In this document: positions 1-5,229 of the stretch, in pieces
How positions within the stretch are numbered: position 1 is the stretch's first letter
How the letters are laid out: every line of letters starts with the position of its first letter
Position numbers and translations under genes: made by a program
NCBI GenBank assembly: GCA_017475875.1
Contig: JAFVET010000193.1
Span: forward strand, 1 to 6,086
DNA length: 6,086 bases
Source of the DNA: Candidatus Methanomethylophilaceae archaeon
GTDB taxonomy: Archaea; Thermoplasmatota; Thermoplasmata; Methanomassiliicoccales; Methanomethylophilaceae
Reading direction: 5' to 3'
Notes under the pieces: model-generated
Databases searched by the model: none
Told to the model about the DNA's origin: nothing
What the model saw: only the letters and a program-made list of their open reading frames with translations

Positions 1-105
1 GCGTTCGGAGAGGGAACTCCCGAATCCATCATCCCCGAGGCCGAGCCTGTCGAAGAGGCCGCCGAAGAGGAACCCGCAACGGAAGAAACCGCTGCCGAGG
101 AATGA
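1..105 (+). CDS. C-terminal end of an unidentified acidic-tailed protein (5' partial)
   Basis: The frame is open from the first base and ends in TGA at 103-105, leaving 34 residues. The fragment begins AFGEGTPESIIPEAEPVEEA and continues as an almost uninterrupted run of Glu, Ala, Pro and Thr. This is a low-complexity, strongly acidic, probably disordered tail. Codons are GC-rich at the third position, as in the operon at the right end of the window, so it reads as a resident chromosomal gene. Nothing in the visible piece identifies a family; acidic tails of this kind occur on many unrelated archaeal proteins, including ribosomal and chaperone-type ones. A strong terminator follows 8 nt after the stop, so it is the last gene of its transcript. 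Confidence 0.75.
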   Translation, partial: AFGEGTPESIIPEAEPVEEAAEEEPATEETAAEE

Positions 106-112
106 ACTTCTT

Positions 113-140
113 ACCGGCCTTCGGGCCGGTCCTTTTTTTT
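113..140 (+). terminator. UUCG hairpin and T-run terminator
   Basis: ACCGGCC (113-119) and GGCCGGT (124-130) form a perfect 7-bp stem closed by the extra-stable C(UUCG)G tetraloop (loop 120-123). CC and then eight T residues (133-140) follow. It lies directly after the stop at 105 and would end that transcript. The T-run suits archaeal termination, and the hairpin would also protect the 3' end of the RNA. Confidence 0.85.
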
Positions 141-400
141 GATTCGTTTGAATTTAGAGTAGAATAGTTGTTGACAGACCGAGGCCTATCGACATGGACC
201 TGTCAATCACCAACCCACTTCGAACTCTGAAGAGCCCTTTTGTATCCTGTCGAGACCTACGGTCCCTAACCGCAGATTATCCGGATAAACAATCCGAAGT
301 TGACCCCGGCTTGCAATTTCAATGAAAAGTCGTGCGAGGCATCAGAATACAATTGCGTATGGCGGCACGGCATGACTGAAACGCGGTGATGTCGGGAATG

Positions 401-462
401 ATCATTAGAAAACGAGTGTTGAAGACCTCAGTCCGAGTCATCGACTCTAGAACTCGTAGCAC
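401..462 (+). pseudogene. Decayed fragment similar to the rloB-like gene
   Basis: Bases 401-444 align without gaps to 1952-1995, including a perfect 13-nt match (432-444 with 1983-1995). After a 1-nt shift, 450-462 matches 2000-2012 at 11 of 13 positions. By hand count about 45 of 61 positions agree. One frame translates as KRVLKTSVRVIDSR, against ERVTRMSIRVIDPE in the downstream gene. No start or ribosome site accompanies it, and the similarity stops on both sides, so this is most simply a relic of a second copy of the gene. An intact functional element (for example a shared regulatory site) is less likely, because the similarity follows coding sequence. Confidence 0.55.
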
Positions 463-508
463 TATTAATTTCCAGATTTGAATACAAATTTTGTGATAAA
501 TTTTCAAA

Positions 509-567
509 TTTAATAAGATAAGTCTTATGTAGTTCCCATCTAGTATACATCAGCCAGGAGAGCAACC
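509..567 (+). promoter_or_regulatory. Putative promoter and ribosome site of the AAA15 ATPase gene
   Basis: A TATA-like TTTAATAA at 509-516 would place transcription start near 538, giving a leader of roughly 30 nt. An 11-nt palindrome (ATAAG-T-CTTAT, 518-528) sits between the box and the expected start, where a repressor could bind. The ribosome site GGAG (557-560) lies 7 nt before the ATG at 568. Only the ribosome site is clear; the TATA call rests on composition and spacing. Confidence 0.5.
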
Positions 568-1839
568 ATGCTGTTGGACTTTTCTTTGGAAAACTTCGGC
601 CCGTTCCGTGACCGCACTACATTCAGCCTCCAGGCCACCAAACGCGGGGAACACCAGGAGAACGTCATCCCATGTGGAACCCTGAAAAGCGGAATACTCT
701 CTTCTGTATCTGTCTTCGGCCCGAACGCATCCGGTAAATCGTATCTGTTCCAGGCGTTCCGCGCCCTGAGTTCGATAGTCTCCGATGCTTTCGTGGAAGG
801 TTTCAGATATCCGTGGTACCACCCATTCAAACTTGACGATACCCATGCACACGGGCCAATCTCGTTAGGCATCCGTTTCATCGAGGAAGATATCGTATAC
901 GAATACGCGGTATCGTTCGTCAAGGACCACGTCGTTTCAGAATCACTGGTGTACCGGCCGATGGGTCGCCCGAGAATGGTGTTCAGAAGATGTGATGGGA
1001 ACGAAACCTTCAGTCCGAAGCAGAAAAAGATGAAAGCATTCCTGACCCCGGCCTCCACATTCCTGGTGATAGGTGCGAAATACAACGACGAGGTCTGCGC
1101 CAAAGTCCGTAATATGATCCTCGGACTGATAATCCTGGAATCGGAAGACATATCGCACATGGCTGAACTGTCCTACGCCTGGGCATCCGACGACCCATCC
1201 AGAAAGAAGGCGATCATCGAAGGACTCAGAAAAGCCGACCTCGGGATTGTGGACTTCGACAGCACCGAACACGTACTCGACAGGGAATCGATAAGGTCTG
1301 AAATCCCTCCGACCCTGTTCGACCGCATCCCGTCCGACGAGGATGGCAAGCTCAAGTTCGGGTCGATACGCCTGGTGCACGGTTTCTGCGACCATGGGAA
1401 CGAAACCAGGAGAATACCATTCGAGATCGAACTGGAATCAACCGGAACTGTCTGCATGTTCGGAATGATGGGTCCTTTGATGGACGCTCTCATGAACGGT
1501 CGCACCCTCATCATAGACGAATTCGGATCCCACCTCCACCCGATACTGACCCGTTGGCTCGTCAGTCAGTTTTCTTCGGAGAATAACCCGAACAGAGCAC
1601 AGCTGGTAGTGATGACACACGACGTCGGACTCATGGACACGGATGAACTCCTAAGGCGCGATCAGATCTACTTCACCGACAAAGACCGCAGAGACGGATC
1701 GTCGACACTCTATTGTCTGTCCGACTTCAGAGGTGTCCGCAAAGACGAGATCGTATTGAAATCGTACCTCCTCGGACGGTACGATGCGGTCCCGGAAGTC
1801 ACTTTCAGAGGTCTTATGGATGGCCAAAGGCATCGATAA
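568..1839 (+). CDS. AAA15-family (RloA-like) ABC-type ATPase, likely phage defence
   Basis: A 423-aa soluble ATPase of the COG1106/AAA15 (AAA_21) group. The N-terminus MLLDFSLENFGPFRDRTTFS is the usual opening of this family and fixes the ATG at 568, which has GGAG 7 nt upstream. Walker A is GPNASGKS (residues 51-58). An ABC-signature-like STGT lies at 291-294, Walker B is LIIDEF with the following SHLHP (314-325), and the switch histidine is in VVMTHD (H351). All motifs needed for nucleotide binding and hydrolysis look intact, and length is normal for the family. It overlaps the next gene, an rloB-like frame, by 20 nt. ATPases of this group paired with RloB or other Toprim-like partners form abortive-infection systems (RloA/RloB, AbiL; compare PARIS and OLD), where the ATPase senses or controls and the partner is the effector. 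That role is inferred here from family and neighbour. Codon use is less GC-biased than in the operon downstream, which fits horizontal acquisition. Confidence 0.85.
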   Translation: MLLDFSLENFGPFRDRTTFSLQATKRGEHQENVIPCGTLKSGILSSVSVFGPNASGKSYLFQAFRALSSIVSDAFVEGFRYPWYHPFKLDDTHAHGPISLGIRFIEEDIVYEYAVSFVKDHVVSESLVYRPMGRPRMVFRRCDGNETFSPKQKKMKAFLTPASTFLVIGAKYNDEVCAKVRNMILGLIILESEDISHMAELSYAWASDDPSRKKAIIEGLRKADLGIVDFDSTEHVLDRESIRSEIPPTLFDRIPSDEDGKLKFGSIRLVHGFCDHGNETRRIPFEIELESTGTVCMFGMMGPLMDALMNGRTLIIDEFGSHLHPILTRWLVSQFSSENNPNRAQLVVMTHDVGLMDTDELLRRDQIYFTDKDRRDGSSTLYCLSDFRGVRKDEIVLKSYLLGRYDAVPEVTFRGLMDGQRHR

Positions 1840-2105
1840 CTATCGGAAAAGCGGACATCGTTCCAAGACTCCTGTGGTATTCGTAACCGGAAACGGGACA
1901 TCGGAACGCACATATTTCGACGATCTGCGCTCATTCGTCAATGGACAATATAGCATTCTAGAACGGGTAACGAGGATGTCAATCCGAGTCATCGATCCGG
2001 AACTCATAGCATTCCACCCAGCATTACCACACTCACCAGTTGAGTACCTGTTTTTCAGATTCACCTTCCGGCATGATCGATCGGAAAGAAACTCCATAGA
2101 AACCC

Positions 2106-2112
2106 ATATAAA
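2106..2112 (+). promoter_or_regulatory. TATA box of the tRNA-Met gene
   Basis: ATATAAA at 2106-2112 is centred about 28 nt before the first base of the tRNA at 2137, the expected archaeal TATA position, so transcription would start at or just before the mature 5' end. It lies inside the open frame that extends the broken rloB-like gene, which supports that frame being non-functional here. Confidence 0.7.
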
Positions 2113-2136
2113 CCCCAAGCTAATCCACCGTTCAAG

Positions 2137-2244
2137 GCCGGGGTGGCTCAGCCTGGTGGAGCGTCGGACTCATAGGGTTCTGGTCAATAGACCTCTTCCA
2201 GGGAAATCCGAAGGTCATGGGTTCGAACCCCATTCCCGGCACCA
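2137..2244 (+). tRNA. Elongator tRNA-Met (CAU) with a 31-nt intron
   Basis: The full cloverleaf can be folded. The acceptor GCCGGGG (2137-2143) pairs with TCCCGGC (2234-2240), with one G-T pair, followed by discriminator A and encoded CCA (2242-2244). The D stem is GCTC/GAGC (2146-2149 / 2159-2162). The anticodon stem is TCGGA (2164-2168) with TCCGA (2207-2211). The variable loop has 5 nt. The T arm is ATGGG-TTCGAAC-CCCAT (2217-2233). The anticodon is CAT at 2171-2173. The 3' half of the anticodon stem is found only after removing 2175-2205, giving the loop CTCATAA and an intron between positions 37 and 38, the standard archaeal site. The acceptor sequence matches archaeal elongator tRNA-Met rather than initiator or Ile2 tRNAs, as I recall them. 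Confidence 0.93.
2175..2205 (+). other. tRNA-Met intron (position 37/38)
   Basis: A 31-nt intron removed by the archaeal tRNA splicing endonuclease. It carries an internal hairpin GGTC-AATA-GACC (2182-2193). A bulge-helix-bulge can be drawn with 3-nt bulges TAG (2173-2175) and AAA (2204-2206). The central helix then pairs C2169-G2203, T2170-G2202 and C2171-G2201, but A2172 faces A2200, so it is a relaxed rather than perfect motif. The inner helix begins with only two G-C pairs (2176-2177 with 2198-2199). Confidence 0.85.
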
Positions 2245-2289
2245 ACTTCTCCCACATTCCTTTGCGATACAACCGTCCGATGCGCCGTG

Positions 2290-2296
2290 TTATTAA
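2290..2296 (+). promoter_or_regulatory. TATA-like box of the arsA operon (leaderless start)
   Basis: TTATTAA at 2290-2296 is centred 26 nt before the ATG at 2319. That distance puts transcription start at the start codon itself. No Shine-Dalgarno sequence is present in the C-rich stretch just before the ATG, consistent with a leaderless mRNA. The box is only AT-rich by composition, so confidence is moderate. Confidence 0.5.
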
Positions 2297-2318
2297 CCAG
2301 CGATGTCATCCCCCAGCC

Positions 2319-3490
2319 ATGAGGCTGATCATCTACACCGGGAAAGGAGGGGTCGGGAAGACCTCGACCTCCGCCGCGACCGCATACCGCCTCTCCCAAC
2401 TTGGTTACCGTACACTGCTGATGAGCACCGATTCCGCGCATTCCCTCGGGGACTCCCTCGACATGAAACTAGGCACCCGCATCACGGAGGTGGCGGAGAA
2501 CTTCGACGCATTGGAGATCGACATAATCTACGAGATGCGCACCCGCTGGTACGACATACAGCAGTACATCTCCGCGTTCATGATCTCGCAGGGCATGGGG
2601 GAGATCTCGTCGGAGGAGATGGCGATACTTCCGGGGATGGAGATGATCGCGGCCCTGTTCTACGTGAACATGCTGAACAAGCGGGACGCCTACGACGTCA
2701 TCGTGATGGACACCGCCCCCACCGGGGAGACGCTGAGACTCCTTAGCTTCCCAGACGTGTCCAACTGGTACATCGACAGGCTCTTCGGCATGCTGAAGAG
2801 ATTCATCTCCGTGGCGAGGATGACGGTGGGGAAGGTCATGGAGCTGCCCCTCCCGAGCAAGGACGTCATGAACACCATAGAATCCCTCAAACAGACCATG
2901 CAGGAGGTCAAGGTCATCCTGGAGAACCCGGAACAGACCAGCGTCAGACTCGTGCTCAACCCGGAGAAGATGGTTATAAAGGAGACGATGCGCGCCTACA
3001 CGTACCTCTCTCTGTACAACAAGAACGTGGAGTGCCTGGTCGTCAACCGCCTCATCCCGAAGGAGGCCGCACAGGGGTTCCTCGCAGAGAAGTACGCCGA
3101 ACAGGAGCGGTACATGGACACCATCCACAGCTCCTTCGACCCGATGGTGATGAAGACGTGCTACATGATGAACACGGAGCTCAGGGGATTGGACAAACTC
3201 GACCAGATGGCCACCATGATCTTCGGGAAGGAGGATCCGATAACGCTCTACTCCAAATCCAGCCCGATGAGCTTCTCGAACGACGACGAGAACAGCTACC
3301 TGACGATGCTCATGCCGTTCGTCTCCAGTGCGGACGTTGAGGTGTTCCGCCTCGACTCTTCGACGATAATGGTCCACGTCGGGAGCCAGAAATGCAACAT
3401 ACACCTGCCCGACACGCTGATACACAGCGAGATAACGGGGGCAGATTTCAAGGACCAGAAACTACGTATCGTATTCAAGAGGGATCATGA
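2319..3490 (+). CDS. ArsA/Get3-family ATPase; own stop codon missing
   Basis: A single-domain ArsA-type P-loop ATPase of about 390 aa, the usual archaeal length. The start MRLIIYTGKGGVGKTS places the deviant Walker A at residues 8-16. Switch I is STDSAHSLGDSL (D38), switch II is DTAPTG (131-136), and an adenine-site-like LNPEKM follows. The last 80 or so residues look like the HSP20-like C-terminal domain of ArsA proteins and end at LRIVFKR near 3482. No CxxC zinc pair of the Get3 type and no obvious metalloid-binding cysteine trio is seen, so neither tail-anchored protein targeting nor arsenite export is supported. The frame does not stop. It continues out of register into the next gene, while TGA at 3488-3490 sits one frame away, exactly overlapping the next ATG. 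One base missing around 3479-3483 would restore a normal end, which is why I place the end here. Confidence 0.85.
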
Positions 3491-3492
3491 TG
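3479..3492 (+). promoter_or_regulatory. Ribosome site and ATGATG start junction, lesion candidate
   Basis: GAGGG (3479-3483) followed by ATC is close to the archaeal consensus GGAGGTGATC but lacks one base of it. ATG occurs at 3487 and again at 3490; the second has the better 6-nt spacing. Restoring a T (GAGGTGATC) would both perfect the ribosome site and create an in-frame TGA for arsA. Restoring a G would bring the TGA at 3488 into frame. Confidence 0.45.
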
Positions 3493-3978
3493 TCGGACGA
3501 GGAATTCGAAGCTTTCGTGAGACAGAACAGGGAACTCATCGAAAAGATGATGGAACTGCAGAAGACCAACGCCAGCCAGATGGTGCAGAAGGGGTTCGAC
3601 AAGGCCGAGGAGACCGCGCATCGCGTCGAGAAGACCGTCGACGACATGAACAGCCACACCCGCGAGGTCGCCGAGACCGCATACAACGCGTTCACCGACC
3701 CCGTCGTCCAGAAGCACTTCTTCAACATGGGGATGGAGTTCGCCGCGGGCATGTCAGCGATACTGATGCGCGCACCACTCCCCGAGTTCATGAAGGAGGC
3801 CGCCGAGACCACCGAGAAGAACTGGAAGCAGAGCGCGTGCCGCAACAACGACCAGTGCAGGGCGAGGAAGAAGGCGCAGAGGGTGGAGATCAACGACGAC
3901 CCCCAGGAACCGCCTTCCGAACCCAGGACGGGCTCCATCCCCGTGACCGACCTGACGGTATCGGAGCGATTCCGATGA
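3487..3978 (+). CDS. Conserved-looking 163-aa helical protein of unknown function
   Basis: I do not recognise a family. Residues 1-75 are polar and helical with heptad-like spacing (MSDEEFEAFVRQNRELIEKM and onward), suggesting a coiled coil. The middle (about 77-105, HFFNMGMEFAAGMSAILMRA) is a more hydrophobic amphipathic helix, too polar to be a secure membrane span. A basic segment with two cysteines, SACRNNDQCRARKK, follows at about 118-131, and the tail is Pro-rich and probably flexible. Codons are strongly GC-biased at the third position in this frame only, which is good evidence that it is translated. The start at 3487 overlaps the expected arsA stop (ATGA), with 3490 as an alternative. 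Its TGA at 3976-3978 overlaps the pyrC ATG in the same way. Sandwiched between ArsA and a metabolic enzyme, it may be an ArsA partner, but that is inference. Confidence 0.8.
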   Translation: MMSDEEFEAFVRQNRELIEKMMELQKTNASQMVQKGFDKAEETAHRVEKTVDDMNSHTREVAETAYNAFTDPVVQKHFFNMGMEFAAGMSAILMRAPLPEFMKEAAETTEKNWKQSACRNNDQCRARKKAQRVEINDDPQEPPSEPRTGSIPVTDLTVSERFR

Positions 3979-5228
3979 ACGACCTCGTCCTCCGCGGCAA
4001 CGCGTACATCGGCGGCAAGCTCGGATACGCGGAGATAGGGATAGACGACGGGAGGATCTCCGAGATAGCCAAGTCCTCCGTCAGAGGGGACAGGTGCATC
4101 GACGTGGAGAACGGCGTCATCCTCCCCGGGATGGTCGATCCCCACGTTCACTTCAGGGACCCGGGCCTCACCCGCAAGGAGGATTTCGGTACCGGCTCCA
4201 TGTCGGCGGTATGCGCCGGCGTCACGTGCGTGTTCGACATGCCCAACACCGTGCCCCCGGTCACCGACCTCGCGACGCTTAAAGAGAAAAAAGCGGCGAT
4301 CAAGGGCCGCTCGTACACCGACTACGGCCTCTTGGCGGCGATAACGAAGGACAGCAACCCGCGTCCGGTAGCCGACGAGGTCGTGGGATACAAGCTGTTC
4401 ATGGGTTCGACCACGGGCGACATCCTCCTCAACGACGAGGGCGACGTAATCACGGCGGTGTCGAGGGTCATGCAGATCCGCAAGAGGCTCAGCGTCCACG
4501 CCGAGGACAACGACATCATATTCAAGATGCCTGAGAAAGACTGCAGGGACCACATGCGCAACCGTCCCATAGAGGCCGAGCGCCACGCCATCGCCAGACT
4601 CGCATCGATGTTCGCCGGGAGGAAGATCAACATCTGCCACATAACCTCGACCGTGGGACTCGACATCGCCAGGAAGGCCGGGTTCACCACCGAGGTCACC
4701 CCGCACCACCTGCTCTTCGACGTGGACCACCAGTCGTCCGCCTATTACAAGACCAACCCCCCGATCCGCGACAAGGCCACCCGCGAGGCCCTCTACCAGC
4801 GCTTCCTCGCAGGGGAGATAGACATGATTGGCACGGACCACGCCCCGCACACGATCGAAGAAAAGGAAAAAGACTTCGAATCCGCACCCGGCGGGATCCC
4901 GGGTGTTGGGACCGCGGTCCCCATGATGATGGAGGCCGTCCGCGCGGGGAGGATCGGACTCGACCTCGCCGTCAGGATGTGCGCTGAGAGGCCGTCGGAG
5001 GTCTTCGAGGTGAAGAAGGGGAAGATCGAGGTCGGCAGATCCGCCGACCTAGCAGTGTTCGACCTTAGGAACTCCGCCCCGATCGACCTGAAGAGGCTGC
5101 ACTACAAGTGCGGACACTCGCCGTACGTCGGAATGCCCGCGGTGTTCCCCGAAACCGTGATATTGGGCGGGGAGATACAGGTCGAAGGCTCCGAGTTCTG
5201 CGGAGAGCCGATCGGAAGGGATGTCTGT
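3975..5228 (+). CDS. pyrC: Dihydroorotase, de novo pyrimidine synthesis; 3' end ambiguous
   Basis: Catalyses reversible ring closure of N-carbamoyl-L-aspartate to dihydroorotate in the cytoplasm. The amidohydrolase signature DPHVHFRDPG gives the zinc ligands H57 and H59 and substrate-binding R61. DMPNT supplies N91. K140 in GYKLFMGSTTG is in the position of the carboxylated metal-bridging lysine of many cyclic amidohydrolases. H175 (SVHAED), H222 (ICHITS) and D288 with GTDHAPH complete the metal and catalytic set, and TNPP (260-263) is also typical. The ATG at 3975 overlaps the previous stop and has GGAG (3963-3966) 8 nt upstream. Homology should end at about EPIGRDV near 5225 (about 417 aa, normal length), yet no in-frame stop follows until 5841-5843. 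The end given is therefore approximate. Related hydantoinases and allantoinases are less likely given the RDPG and APGG..G motifs. Confidence 0.88.
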
Positions 5229-5229
5229 C

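Larger units (their letters stand above)
141..567. other. AT-rich non-coding stretch with decayed gene remnant
   Basis: No convincing gene is present in these 427 bases on either strand. Short open stretches exist, but none has a ribosome site or a recognisable product. Composition is visibly more AT-rich than the flanking genes. It holds a 7-bp inverted repeat (171-177 / 200-206), a fragment resembling the downstream rloB-like gene (401-462), an AT-rich inverted-repeat cluster (476-509) and the probable promoter of the ATPase gene. It reads as the degraded left edge of an accessory island. Confidence 0.6.
1820..2296 (+). pseudogene. Truncated rloB-like gene (defence effector remnant)
   Basis: The ATG at 1820 is preceded by AGAGGT (1807-1812) at 7 nt and overlaps the ATPase gene by 20 nt, a typical coupled pair. 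The first 65 or so residues resemble RloB, with VVFVTGNGTSERTYFDDL matching the family's N-terminal strand, a glycine-rich turn, then TE..YF. In RloB the turn is normally EGE, whose first Glu is the presumed Toprim-type acidic residue; here it reads GNG. After about position 2040 the frame no longer resembles the family and the later Asp-containing motifs are absent. It stays open by chance across the tRNA promoter and the whole tRNA gene, ending at TAA 2294-2296. About half of the usual length of roughly 200 aa is lost. I therefore read it as a broken gene; a short repurposed protein of up to 158 aa cannot be excluded. Confidence 0.6.

Noticed and set aside
319..507. Short antisense frame in the AT-rich stretch (62 codons)
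   Set aside because: No ribosome site, no recognisable product, and it overlaps the relic of the rloB-like sequence on the other strand.
1784..1819. Earlier ATG at 1784 for the rloB-like gene
   Set aside because: The ATG at 1820 has AGAGGT at 7 nt; the longer version only adds out-of-frame ATPase-gene sequence.
2137..2244. tRNA-Ile2 (CAU) or initiator tRNA-Met
   Set aside because: The acceptor and D-arm sequences match archaeal elongator tRNA-Met. Initiators begin A-G-C, and Ile2 has a different acceptor. This rests on remembered consensus rather than a covariance search.
2217..2318. Upstream start of arsA at 2217
   Set aside because: It lies inside the tRNA gene. The ArsA family begins directly with the MRLIIYTGKGG type sequence at 2319, and a TATA-like box precedes that start at leaderless spacing.
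2469..3425. Antisense open frame (318 codons) opposite arsA
   Set aside because: The His/Val/Leu/Arg-rich low-complexity translation is a typical shadow of the GC-biased sense gene, and the sense frame has all ArsA motifs.
3462..4850. Long antisense open frame (462 codons) opposite the small gene and pyrC
   Set aside because: Its translation is an Arg/Val/His/Gly-rich mirror of GC3-biased sense genes, and it opposes a clear dihydroorotase with all catalytic motifs.
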